Positions 43,036-52,801 of a DNA stretch of 64,000 nucleotides are shown here, piece by piece; the stretch's first letter is position 1; every line of letters starts with the position of its first letter. The notes beneath the pieces are model-generated. The model ran no database searches. It worked only from the letters and a program-made list of their open reading frames with translations, and was not told the DNA's origin. The position numbers and the translations under genes were made by a program. The stretch comes from Fusarium oxysporum f. sp. lycopersici 4287 (taxonomy: Eukaryota; Ascomycota; Sordariomycetes; Hypocreales; Nectriaceae). Location: contig NC_030986.1 in the NCBI RefSeq assembly GCF_000149955.1, positions 305,298 through 369,297 of the forward strand, given 5' to 3'.

Positions 43036-44312
43036 CGGTTCAGCCCGGGCGGAGGCTTGGCTCACCAAGATGGTAATTGGGTCGGAGGACGCTTATCATC
43101 CAGAACAGACCGTCAATGGGAAAGTTATATGGAACAATATTTCTCCACAAGTATAGCGGCAACTTTTACTCACCAGTATATGGAGAGAGTTCATGCGGAG
43201 TGTTGTTGCAATGCGGTCACTGCTCTGCTGTGAAACGGAATATGAAGAGCACTTCCGACGAATACTTTGGAGGTTTGCCGAAGATGGCATCTCTTACGCT
43301 GAGATCCGCCTTGCCATGAACTACGGTTTCGCCATCCAAAGTGGCGATGGCAATAATGAAAACAACCACGCAGGCATGGTGCAATTGCTCGCTGATATTC
43401 TAAATGGTGAACATCCTAAGATCCAAGCATCAGGCTTGGCGTTCTATGGCGTCAAGTTCATTTACGCCTGTCTACGCTCTATTCCCAAAGAACGTATGAA
43501 GTGGTGTATGAACACCTGTATAGAGCTGAAGCAGAAATTTCCAGATCTCATTTGCGGTATGTCCCAACCCCCCATTTCACTCACCCAAGTCTAACTTAGT
43601 GCGTTGCAGGTTTTGATTTACAGGGCCAAGATGTCGGTCAACCTCTGTCTTATTAGATTCCTGAGCTTCTCCATATGAGAGCTAGGATTGATGAGCTGGG
43701 ACTCGATCTTCCCTTTATCTTCCATGCTGGTGAGACGCAGGACCATGGAAGCGACACTGACACAAACCTGTTTGACGGTATCCTTCTTGGAACCAAGCAC
43801 ATTGGACATGGCTTCAGCATCATCAAGCATCCACTATTGATGAAACTATGCAATGAGTGGAATATTGCCGTTGAGACCTGTCCAATTTCCAATGAGGTAC
43901 TGGGGCTTTGCCCGACGACTAAGGCGCATCACCCCATCTTGCTGTCCAACTGTGTTCCGTGTTCCGATCCAGGCTCTTGGGGGTACGCCATATTCTAGAC
44001 CCCCATTTCTTCTTGGCTAACAAAAGATGCAGAGCGAGCGTTCTCTCCCATGACTTTTACCAAGCTTTGATGAGAAGCAATAACTTGTCGATACCAGGCT
44101 TGGGGGTCATTGCCGAGTGGAGTATTGAGCATAGTTGCATGAATTTTGATATGCAGGAGAAAGTGTACAAGGACTTTGAAGAGAAGTGGTTTGTGTTCTG
44201 CCAATGGATCATTGATGCTTATGGCCAGCAGTGGCCAGCAGAACCGGAAATACACGTAGATATCAAGGTTCCTGCGGATATCGATAAATGTCAGGGGAAT
44301 CTATATTTCTAG
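43036..44312 (+). pseudogene. Disrupted ADGF/CECR1-type adenosine deaminase
   Basis: Recognisable parts of a secreted-type adenosine deaminase appear in order. They are EAWLTKMVIGSEDAYHPEQT (43050s), then ISYAEIRLAMNYGF, then FIFHAGETQDHGSDTD (zinc/substrate HAGET motif), LGTKHIGHGFSIIKHPLLM and CPISNEVLGL, and finally SHDFYQALM and GLGVIAEWSIEHSCM. Plausible introns remain (donor near 43558, acceptor GCAG near 43611; 43982-44033). The open frame is broken by a TAG at 43654-43656 inside QPLSY*IPELL and by a TAG in the upstream part near 43155 with a frame change after it. The N terminus and signal peptide are missing. TGG or TAT to TAG is a single change. It is most likely a recent pseudogene, since the 3' two thirds is well preserved. 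Confidence 0.75.
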
Positions 44313-44536
44313 GTCGTGATGCAGAGCCTCTTCGAGGCCACAGCACCGCTTATCATGTCCTTATGTAGACTACTAAAGGCTCTTGTTCCCAGGTTGTGTT
44401 GTCTAGGACATCGTGTGAGAAATGTGCAATGGACTCCCTTCTATATCTAACTCATCAATTTCTATATGCTGTGCTTTGTTCTCTGCAACTAACCCAGCCG
44501 CCGAATCCGTGATCTAAAATCGCCTGAGAAATAGAC

Positions 44537-45553
44537 TCATATTTTCTCCTTCAGCTTAGCCTGCATAGCATCTCTCATCGCCTCTACTGGAGCCTCTCTT
44601 CCAGTCCACAACTCAAACTGGGCATATGCCTGCTCCTCCAGCACATCAACGCCCCTGTACACTTTCCAACCAGGATGTCGCTCAGCGACTGTCATCATAC
44701 CTGTCACCTGAGGTCTATATGCCATCTCTACCAGTACCCCATCTACAGTTCCTGAGAACAGCCCACTTGGGATCTTCTCAGCTCCCAGGTCATCGGCTGG
44801 CACGCAAGCAACGATCAGCCTGATCTGAACATCCTTCGCAGTGGCAGCCTCCTCCAGTGTTGCAAATGCCCGGGTCTTGAGGTCAGGAAACCTCAACGCT
44901 AGATCATCAGCCTTACTCAGCGTCCTGTTGACGACAATGAGCTCGCCAAAACCCAGAGTTTGAACAGCGTAGCACGCCGCTCTCGCAGCACCTCCAGCAC
45001 CCAGCACCAAACCTGACGACGAAGCAAAGTCTCGAGCTCCGGACTTCTCAACACATCTCTTGATGCCGATCCAGTCTGTGTTGTCACCATGAAGCACTCT
45101 TTTTCCATTGGCATCTGAGACAACAACGGTATTGATAGCTCCAATGCTCTCTCCTCTTGGAGAGATTGATCCCAACAACCTGCCGATCTGTAGCTTGTGT
45201 GGAAACGTGACAGATGCACCGCCAAAGTCTGGCCGGGCTATGATGCTCTCGACTGAGTCATCAACATTTTCGCTTTCGTGAATTTGATAGTGATGAGGTA
45301 GTTTGAGAGCCTTGAACCCGGCATTATGCAATGTGGGGGATAAAGAGTGCGAGATGTTATGACCAAAGATGTAGAATTGCTTCTGGCCATCTGCTTGGGT
45401 ACCTTGCGGCATATCATCAGGCGCATGAGTCATTGTATTTGTTGTAGAACTGTTGTGGTTACTGAGATGTTGGTGTGAAGGAGTGCTGTTATCTGCAACC
45501 ATATCGAATGGACGAACGAAACGTAAAGGGAAGGTTAGTGATGCCGAGTGCAA
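44537..45553 (-). CDS. Shikimate/quinate 5-dehydrogenase-like enzyme
   Basis: A single exon of 338 residues from the first ATG; internal Met18 or Met39 are alternative starts, because the conserved domain only begins at about residue 60 (FYIFGHNISHSLSPTLHNAG). The AroE fold is complete: GGASVTFPHK with the catalytic Lys, AINTVV, DNTDWIGIKR with the catalytic Asp, LVLGAGGAARAACYAV for NADP binding, VNRT, and the C-terminal GVDVLEEQAYAQFELWTG. It reduces 3-dehydroshikimate or oxidises shikimate/quinate. As biosynthetic shikimate dehydrogenase in fungi is part of AROM, a free-standing copy inside this cluster implies a catabolic role. TGG-N12-CCG, a near match to the cluster site, lies about 100 bp upstream. 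Confidence 0.9.
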   Translation of the reverse strand: MHSASLTFPLRFVRPFDMVADNSTPSHQHLSNHNSSTTNTMTHAPDDMPQGTQADGQKQFYIFGHNISHSLSPTLHNAGFKALKLPHHYQIHESENVDDSVESIIARPDFGGASVTFPHKLQIGRLLGSISPRGESIGAINTVVVSDANGKRVLHGDNTDWIGIKRCVEKSGARDFASSSGLVLGAGGAARAACYAVQTLGFGELIVVNRTLSKADDLALRFPDLKTRAFATLEEAATAKDVQIRLIVACVPADDLGAEKIPSGLFSGTVDGVLVEMAYRPQVTGMMTVAERHPGWKVYRGVDVLEEQAYAQFELWTGREAPVEAMRDAMQAKLKEKI

Positions 45554-46009
45554 GGTGATCTCTTTCGATATCAGAACATTAAATCACCCGTTTTCTTGAA
45601 CCGATAAGAAGTGGAGCACCCATTGTTGTGATTGAGTTGTCTCCAAGGGAGTGGGAAAGGACTTTGCCGGCTGGGGCAACATCCACTACTGGGCGCCTTT
45701 AGTGTATTTTCGCTCATTGAATCGTCTAATATTTAATTTGAAGGCACAAAGAGGCTAAGGGGTCAATTCCTAGCCACCTTTGTAATGTTCTGGTGGAAGA
45801 TGATCCGTACAAGTTCCCCATGAGCATGACTTGCAAAGATGTCAACTGCTAGGGTGCCTAACAAACCAACACCGGTGGTCCTTCTGACTCAGAACCCCAT
45901 GTCGAAGAGGTGTTCAAGGCTACTGGGCGCATCATCAAGCATTCCGAGATGCTGCATAAACTCTGGTGGGTTCGCCAGCCTATTTGCGTGTTAGCTGCGA
46001 AATCAACGC
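45554..46009 (-). promoter_or_regulatory. Promoter of shikimate dehydrogenase-like gene, with a near-match operator and a coding relic
   Basis: TGG-N12-CCG at 45652-45669 (TGGGAAAGGACTTTGCCG) matches the CGG-N12-CCG cluster element except for one base and sits 99-116 bp from the start. On the plus strand at 45780-45990 a frame reads EDDPYKFPMSMTCKDVNC, and after two stops HVEEVFKATGRIIKHSEMLH, which looks like a broken fragment of an unidentified gene. Confidence 0.5.
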
Positions 46010-48259
46010 CTATTCTTTGTCGACTTGCCAATCAGTGGTGTCCAAAGTAGCGAGGCTGTCGAAGAGACTGTCGTCTTCAATATTGGCGGTTAGTGATGGA
46101 TCCAGAGGGAAGGATAGGCCACCTGGTGACGGTGTGGTGAGATTGGTTGATGATGGATTTTGTGACACTGAGGGATCAATCCTGTTTGACAAAAGTGTTG
46201 AAGGTGTCGGAGGAGGCTCAAAGTTCGATGCTGCACCAGCCTTGCCAGGTGCTGGCTGTATCGTCAGTTGAGCACGTTCTGAACCGTTTGTGGATACTAG
46301 TTGTGAATCAAGCTGGGGCTCTCCGCGCAACGGATCTTGTAAAGCTGCCAGAGCATTCGCTACAGCTTGTCTGGCAAGGTCTAGCTCACCTGCTGTGCGA
46401 CTTTCAACATTCTGTAGCTGCCTCTGATCCAAAGATTTCTGCAACAGCGCCATACAAGCCCAGGCGACTGGAGAAATACAACAACGGCCTATTGACCGAT
46501 GTCTCTCCTCAATCAGACTGGCTAACTTTGTAATTTTCTGCCAGTGGCCCTCTGGGCGCTGTAGGCCAATACTGGGAAAGTCCACGGTTGATGCAGCTGC
46601 AATCTCAAGTACGGTAATCGAGGTTATCCAGAGGTTAATCGCTTGAGGTGTCAAGTCCACAACAGCTGTAAGATCACCCAGGGTATTAAGACTCTCCCGG
46701 CATGGGTCCATGAGTTCTTGCAGGCTTCTTTGGGTACCTGAGCCCTTCGGTTGGCAAACCAGTTTGTTGAGTATAGCCATAGTTTGGAGTAGTTGATTAA
46801 AAGTGCTTATGACATGCCCAGGCATGTGGGAGTTTGAGCTTTGGTGATTTCGCTCATTATCTGCATCAATGAGAATCTTGACCTGCCACGGCTCCCACTC
46901 CTCATTTCCGTCCGTTAATAGAGTACCTTGTTGGACGATATCTGACGCTAAGATATATGGTACGGTATTCAATCGAGATGCAATGATAGTCTCGAGTGTT
47001 GCGCATCCTAGTATTGTCCGCTTACCACTATCATGGCACGGTGAATTTATGGCTGATGAGCTTCGAGGTAGTAAACCAATAGAGACTGATGTATACACAG
47101 CGCGTGCTATGGTATTCCACGCCGCCGACCAGAGCTTTTGATCCATTTCAAAGAGACAGATGATGAGAAGGGCGCGGACATGTCCAACATCGTAGTTATT
47201 TGGGTTGGCGAACAGAGAGGTATGTGTCAGATCTCTTGGCGGCTTGACTTCAGATGCATCTACTGGCTTCGCTCTGGAGTAGTTAGATAAAGCGGTTGAT
47301 TGGTGTGCTGCGTATGCTAAAACAGCGTGAAGAAATGCTCGTTCACCAGAAGTAACTGAAGTGGCAGTAGTTGGTGATGGGCTATAGGATAATGTGTAGG
47401 CGCAACGCAAGAGCTCGTGCTTTTGTGAGATGGGGAACCAGCAATGTGTTGTCTCAAAGTAGAGGTCCAGGAGATATGACCAGTTCTTCGGAAGGTCAGG
47501 GACAGCAGATGGCATAGACTTTGAAGGTTGTGATACTGTTTCTGGTATGCTGCTGATGCTGGTATGAAGCGTTGGTCCTCCGCAGGGTTGAAGAGGCGAA
47601 GACGCTGGAATAGCTGAAGGGGAATGGTCGAAGAGTGGAAGGTCTGGTTGCGTCGTGGTGGTATCCATTGGTGTCATAGGAGCCCCTGTCCCATTCTTTG
47701 TCGATACCAGAATTGTAAGACCCTCAACTACTTTTGTGTCGAAAATCTGACTCGAGTCGGTACCTTCTTCGTCAAACTCACTCTCTGTAGAAAGAAGGCT
47801 TCCCATTTTCTTAGATACCGAGGACTTATGCCATGTTTCGAGTAGAAGATCGACAGAAATATTGGCGTCGTGGAGACCGGACGCAGTACAGAAGGACGAT
47901 TGCTGAATAACACCCTCGAGAAGCCCATATATCCACTCTTCACTCCCTTTTATAGAGTTGAATATTAGTCCCAGCAATGTTTCGATGCCTCTCACATAAC
48001 CTGGTCGTAGTCCTCGTTTCTTGGAGGGTCCATAGCTGCATGTCCGATTATTCTCAATGCATGACTTGCATGACGGACGTTGACCGCCGCATCGATCTTT
48101 GCGTCTCCTGCACTCATTGCATGCTCGAGTAATTCGATGTCGATTACGCCCATTAGGGCCCTTGTCTGAAGTCTCCGTATCGGTCCTTGCTCGTTTTGAA
48201 GCTCTTGGACTGGCTTCTGTTTGACCTCTGCTTTTCGTGTCTGGGGAAGTCGTCGACAT
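46010..48259 (-). CDS. qutA: Zn2Cys6 transcriptional activator, QutA/Qa-1F type
   Basis: A single exon of 749 residues. The binuclear cluster has Cys47, 50, 57, 64, 67 and 74 (C-x2-C-x6-C-x6-C-x2-C-x6-C). It is followed by KKRGLRPGYVRGIETLLGLIF, the linker/dimerisation stretch typical of QutA and Qa-1F quinate activators. The fungal TF domain is visible around LYFETTHCWFPISQKHELL and VGHVRALLIICLFEMDQKLWSAAW. In Aspergillus and Neurospora this activator switches on quinate genes when quinate is present and is held inactive by the QutR/Qa-1S repressor, which here is the divergent neighbour. The C terminus is acidic (ANIEDDSLFDSLATLDTTDW), a likely activation domain. The predicted operator CGG-N12-CCG lies in the shared promoter. 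Confidence 0.88.
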   Translation of the reverse strand: MSTTSPDTKSRGQTEASPRASKRARTDTETSDKGPNGRNRHRITRACNECRRRKDRCGGQRPSCKSCIENNRTCSYGPSKKRGLRPGYVRGIETLLGLIFNSIKGSEEWIYGLLEGVIQQSSFCTASGLHDANISVDLLLETWHKSSVSKKMGSLLSTESEFDEEGTDSSQIFDTKVVEGLTILVSTKNGTGAPMTPMDTTTTQPDLPLFDHSPSAIPASSPLQPCGGPTLHTSISSIPETVSQPSKSMPSAVPDLPKNWSYLLDLYFETTHCWFPISQKHELLRCAYTLSYSPSPTTATSVTSGERAFLHAVLAYAAHQSTALSNYSRAKPVDASEVKPPRDLTHTSLFANPNNYDVGHVRALLIICLFEMDQKLWSAAWNTIARAVYTSVSIGLLPRSSSAINSPCHDSGKRTILGCATLETIIASRLNTVPYILASDIVQQGTLLTDGNEEWEPWQVKILIDADNERNHQSSNSHMPGHVISTFNQLLQTMAILNKLVCQPKGSGTQRSLQELMDPCRESLNTLGDLTAVVDLTPQAINLWITSITVLEIAAASTVDFPSIGLQRPEGHWQKITKLASLIEERHRSIGRCCISPVAWACMALLQKSLDQRQLQNVESRTAGELDLARQAVANALAALQDPLRGEPQLDSQLVSTNGSERAQLTIQPAPGKAGAASNFEPPPTPSTLLSNRIDPSVSQNPSSTNLTTPSPGGLSFPLDPSLTANIEDDSLFDSLATLDTTDWQVDKE

Positions 48260-48395
48260 TGTGGGGCTTGAGAGCTGAAATTATCTTATCCTCTGGACAT
48301 TGTTTCGTTTCTCCCAACTACCGAGTGGTTGACCCGGCCAGATTTCATTGATCCTCGAATTCATCAGACTCACTCATCACAATGCCCTTGCTTGA

Positions 48396-48430
48396 TCCTT
48401 TCCTGATCCAGTAAGCGTTGTGCGGGGTGA
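48396..48430 (+). repeat. 35-bp sequence, second copy of 31561-31595
   Basis: Near-identical partner of 31561-31595 (31/35, 21 consecutive matches at 48410-48430, all differences C/T). In both places it precedes a zinc-cluster regulator gene and ends in GCGGGGTGA. It could be a shared regulatory element or the end of a decayed dispersed repeat. Confidence 0.8.
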
Positions 48431-48447
48431 CTGGGGTCTGGCTGAAG

Positions 48448-48465
48448 CGGCAGAGATTTCTGCCG
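48448..48465. promoter_or_regulatory. CGG-N12-CCG operator candidate (qutA/qutR promoter)
   Basis: CGGCAGAGATTTCTGCCG, flanked by G and C. It is an inverted repeat with 8-bp perfect arms (GCGGCAGA/TCTGCCGC) and a 4-bp centre. The layout of inverted CGG triplets at fixed spacing is the standard target of Zn2Cys6 dimers. Confidence 0.65.
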
Positions 48466-48690
48466 CCTCTCTTTGATTGGTTGAGATTGGGCCGCGGCCA
48501 CTTACCTACCCTGGGCGAGTATCAAGGGTCGGCAATATGATTAAACACACTGAAGGCAAAGGCATGGCCGGCCGCTCGGAGAACAGCACCATGGCCCCTT
48601 GTGTACACATGACTCGGGCCTCGCCAAATTACACATCTTGAATTTAGTTCTCATGTCTCGACGGGTCTAATCGGTTCCATCGACTCACGC

Positions 48691-51272
48691 ATGCAGAGAA
48701 CCATCGTCAGCCCAAGCAAGTCACAAGCGGAAACCATGGCAGCGTCAACAGCAACAACGCCCCTCGGGCCTTCGAGGATATCAACTCCTACAACACCATT
48801 CACAAGAACATGCACACCCGAGAATTCTCAAACCAGAAACAACTATTCATCAAGCGCCTCAATTGCACTGATTGGCATGCGAGGCAGTGGCATGTCAACC
48901 CTGGCAGTCATGGCTTCAAGCGCCTTGGGTTTTCGAATTCTTGATGCAGATCAGTACTTCTACAAAGCTACAGGGCTTTCTAGAGCAGCGTACAAGGCGA
49001 CTAATGGCATCTCCCAATACCGACAAGAGGAGTTGAGACTAATGAGATCTATGCTATTCGACAATCCGACTAGTGCAGTTATCGTATGCGGTCCTGGTGT
49101 TGTTGAAGGCACCGGAAAAGAGTGGCTTGCAGAATATGCCAAGGACCACCTCATTATCTATGTCCTGCGGGATGCCGAAGAGATCCAAAGGCATTTGAGA
49201 GTCTTCGACGTGGAAACTATTCGGGATCTCACACGTCGTGCAGCGCCAGCTTACCGAAAACTATCAAGTTTTGAGTTCTACAACATCTCAGATATGTCGC
49301 TGTACAAACTGGATACAGCAACCTCACGTAGTGATATATCTCCTAGGGCTCTTGCACTTAAGAAGGTTGAAGAAGACTTTCTGCAGTTGATATACAGCAT
49401 CACACGACGAGACGACTGCTATAGCAAGTACAAAGCAAAGAACAGTCTTTCATCCATACCACTGGAAACAAGAAAGTTTACATATACTTTATCTCTACCA
49501 CTGGCGACACTCAGCACTCTTATCACCGAGTTTCGCGAACTTGACACTGAAGCAGACGCTCTTGAACTTACAATACCGGCTTCAAGTCTTGGTAATGAGG
49601 TTGGCTTCAAAGACACGGCCGTAGATAGAATCAGCAGGCAGTTCTTCGTTGTAAGGAGGAATATCCGACTTCCAATATTATATCATATCGACATCTACGG
49701 AAACGAAAGGAAAATCTCAGAGGATGAGTATTTCGAGCTGCTGCATCATGGGCTTCGTCTGGCTCCGGAGTACCTCTATGTCGATCTCAAATGCGATACA
49801 GCCAAGATCCAGAATCTCATTGCATCCAAAGGCCAAACAAAGATCATCGCACACTATGTCGTTTCCGATCCAGCAGAAGATGGTTGGAACTTGCCAAAAC
49901 AATGGGCCATGATCGAGCGAGCTCAAGGCCTCGGGTGTGACATCATCCGCATCTGTCAAGAGGCAAAGTCCGTGGAAGACAACTTCGCCGCCCAGCACTT
50001 TATCCATCGAGTCAAATCGTCGCCAGATCATACCATCCCATTAATAGCATACAACACTGGCCGTCTTGGACGGATGTCATGCTATCTCAACCCCATCCTC
50101 AGCCCAGTTACACATCCACTGGTCCGAAGGCTGGCCCCAAACTGCCCATCGAATGCTCTGCTTACAGTTCAAGAAGCACAAAAAGCGGTGTTTTCATCCT
50201 TTCTACTCGACGGCCAGTATTTTGGCATCTACGGAAATTGCACGTCGAAGAGTCTGTCACCAGCCATGCACAATGCCGCCTTTAAGCTCCTGGGCATGCC
50301 ACACCGATACAACATCTTTCTTCACGAATCGATGGACCAGCTGTTCGAGCTCATTAAAGATAACACTTTCGGCGGTGCTAGTATAACTGCACCGTTCAAG
50401 ACTGCTATAATACCCAGGCTTGACTTTTTGAGCGAAGAGGCTAAGGCCATTGGAGCTGTCAACACCCTTTTATGTCTGAAGGAGCCTACTATGGACTCTT
50501 TACTTGACAGAAATACCGCTGGGCCAACGGTAGCTCTTTTTGGTGAAAATACTGATTGGATCGGTATTCATACTTGCGTTCAGCGAAATCTATCTCCTAT
50601 CAATGCTGTCAGAAGACGGACGACAGGGCTCATCATTGGTGCTGGAGGCATGGCCCGTGCAGCTGCGTATGCGCTCATTAGACTCGGCGTCAAAACTATT
50701 CTGATTCATAACCGAACTCGGTCGAGGGCAGAAGAACTCATCAAGCAGTTCGATAGGCAGCATAAAAACGACAGTGGTGAGACTACGGCGAATGACATCG
50801 AGATAGAGAGCGGAAGTCATGATCGTCCTTCGTTTAGAATCATCAGTTCGAGAGACGACGCATGGCCCGAAGACATAAACCTTCCAACAATCGTCGTTTC
50901 ATGCGTGGCAACGCGAGAAATCGATGGGCAGTGCTCAGCAGACACTAGTCTCCCAGAACATTGGCTTTCAAGCCCGACTGGCGGCGTCGCAATTGAGGTA
51001 AGCATTGACAGCTACGATAACATACAGTACCGTGGGATTAGGCTAACATGGATTCACAGCTTTCTTACACACCGCTGGAGACCCCACTGCTCAAGCAGAT
51101 AAAGTCGTTATCAGAGAAGGGATGGATACCTGTTGATGGTCTGCAGGTCCTACCAGAGCAGGGAATGATGCAGTTCGAGTTATTTACTACAAGACGAGCA
51201 CCAGCTAATCTGATGAGAGAAGAGGTATTTAGAGCATATAAGGAACGTCTTGACAGAGCAGCGGATACCTAG
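48691..51272 (+). CDS. qutR: QutR/Qa-1S-type repressor, AROM-derived pseudo-enzyme
   Basis: Exons 48691-50997 and 51060-51272 give 839 residues. Domains in order correspond to the last three of the pentafunctional AROM protein: shikimate kinase-like (about 55-245), type I dehydroquinase-like (about 265-500) and shikimate dehydrogenase-like (510-839). The P-loop GMRGSGMST has Met68 instead of the Walker-A Lys. The dehydroquinase Schiff-base Lys is Arg420 (DIIRIC) and the SxHDF motif is replaced by AHYVVSDP. Both activities should be absent. The SDH part retains SLSPAMHN, Lys570 (ITAPFK), ENTDWIG and GAGGMARAAAYAL. This is the known layout of the quinate repressor, which senses pathway metabolites and binds the QutA activator. 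The final exon restores the C-terminal SDH helix (GMMQFELFTTRRAP). Confidence 0.9.
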
Positions 51273-51462
51273 GCAGTTAGACAAAGCAATCATATTTAGC
51301 AAAACCATATTACTGATATCGGCCTGTGAGCATTTTCAATGACTCTGCGTTCTATCAAAACGTCAATCCTTTGTCACTATACGCAGTGAGGTACCAGATG
51401 AAGAATCTGGATAATGACTTAGCCATTGAACCTCGGGAGTCGCATCCCCGGCCCGACATTAT

Positions 51463-51480
51463 CGGAACAGTATTTTGCCG
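51463..51480 (+). promoter_or_regulatory. CGG-N12-CCG operator candidate (dehydroshikimate dehydratase promoter)
   Basis: CGGAACAGTATTTTGCCG, 127-144 bp before the start at 51607. It shares the inverted CGG triplets and the right half TTNTGCCG with the sites at 48448 and 53822. Confidence 0.6.
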
Positions 51481-51606
51481 GCTCGCCTTCGTCATCCTGG
51501 TGTTGAGCGACGCCATGTCACCCAGTGCATACAAGAGATAAAGTACTATCTAAAATCAACGATATCGTTATCATCTTTGCTTCATCTAGCCGATAAATCA
51601 CAAAAG

Positions 51607-52635
51607 ATGAGTTCTTTCCAGCCTGCCATCTTATCTGCCTCGCTCGGCCGAGCATGGCTCCACGAGTTCGCCAACAAGGCCAAACAGGCCTCAGAGCATG
51701 GCTTCCAAGGCATTGAAGTCTTCTACGAGGATCTTGAATATGAAGCAAAAAGACTGCACAGTGTCGAAACTCCCAGCAATGACCAGATTCTTGATGCAGC
51801 ATCGCATATTCGAGAGTTGCTAGATGGTCTGAAGCTTACAGTCATTGGTCTCCAGCCATTCTTATTCTACGAGGGTCTGAAGGACCGTGAGCAACATGCT
51901 CGGCTTATCGAGAAGATCAAATTATGGTTCAAGATTGCCAAGATTTTGGGCACAAACACGATTCAGATTCCTGCAAACTTCCTTCCGGCTGATCAGTTGA
52001 CGGGAGACATGGATGTCATAGTGGGAGATCTGGTCGAACTAGCCGATCTGGGCATCAAGGAGGATCCTCCGATTCGCTTTGCGTATGAGGCTTTGTGTTG
52101 GAGTACTCACGTCGACACGTGGGAGAAGTCATGGGAAGTGGCTCAGAAGGTCGACAGACCCAATTTTGGCCTCTGCCTCGATACATTCAACATCGCCGGA
52201 CGTGTCTGGGGCGATCCAGCTTCTCCAACTGGCAAGACACCCAACGCCGATCAAGATCTCAAGGAATCTCTGCAGAGACTTGTCAAAGAGGTCACTCTCG
52301 ACAAGGTATTCTACATCCAGGTCGTCGATGCTGAGAGGATGGAAACTCCCCTTGTCAAAGGGCATCCATTCCATGTTGATGGGAACCCGGCCAGGATGAA
52401 TTGGTCGCGAAATGCTAGAGCCTATATGTACGAGACGGACCGAGGCGCTTATCTCCCTGTTGAGGATATTGCCAAGGTGTTGATTCACGATATGGGCTAT
52501 AAGGGATATGTTTCGATGGAGCTATTTTCACGAACTATGGCTGAGGAGGGAGAGGATGTACCGAAACAGCACGCAGAGAGGGGTACTGCAGCTTGGAAGA
52601 AGTTTGTTGAGAGGTTGAGGCTGAACGACATCTAG
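51607..52635 (+). CDS. qutC: 3-dehydroshikimate dehydratase (QutC/Qa-4 type)
   Basis: A single exon of 342 residues, the usual fungal size. It converts 3-dehydroshikimate to protocatechuate in the cytosol, the exit step of quinate degradation to the beta-ketoadipate pathway. It has the xylose-isomerase-like TIM barrel (AP endonuclease 2 family) with likely metal ligands Glu in FAYEALCW, Asp in GLCLDTFNI, Gln in VFYIQVVDAE and Glu in VSMELFSRTM, as in characterised single-domain dehydratases. There is no C-terminal HPPD-like domain, which distinguishes it from bacterial two-domain QuiC. The start at 51607 (MSSFQPAILSASLG) aligns with the family start; the in-frame extension to 51475 is unlikely. 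It lies between repressor and quinate dehydrogenase, with the operator candidate upstream. Confidence 0.93.
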   Translation: MSSFQPAILSASLGRAWLHEFANKAKQASEHGFQGIEVFYEDLEYEAKRLHSVETPSNDQILDAASHIRELLDGLKLTVIGLQPFLFYEGLKDREQHARLIEKIKLWFKIAKILGTNTIQIPANFLPADQLTGDMDVIVGDLVELADLGIKEDPPIRFAYEALCWSTHVDTWEKSWEVAQKVDRPNFGLCLDTFNIAGRVWGDPASPTGKTPNADQDLKESLQRLVKEVTLDKVFYIQVVDAERMETPLVKGHPFHVDGNPARMNWSRNARAYMYETDRGAYLPVEDIAKVLIHDMGYKGYVSMELFSRTMAEEGEDVPKQHAERGTAAWKKFVERLRLNDI

Positions 52636-52801
52636 ATATGCAGGAATAGAAACTAACATCGACAGCGATGCATACATATTAGGAAATCTCTATATATCGT
52701 GAAGGTGCTTTTCAGTCTAGATTGACGCGGCTTTTTAAAGTCTGGTGGTAAGAGACGTTCGTACGTAGATTACTTCGTCTCAATCTGTAAGTATATAAAA
52801 T

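Larger units (their letters stand above)
48260..48690. promoter_or_regulatory. Divergent activator/repressor promoter (qutA/qutR)
   Basis: 430 bp between the two regulators. It contains the 35-bp duplicated sequence (48396-48430) and, 17 bp further, the operator candidate at 48448-48465. Placement near the middle suggests that one site controls both regulators. Confidence 0.6.
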
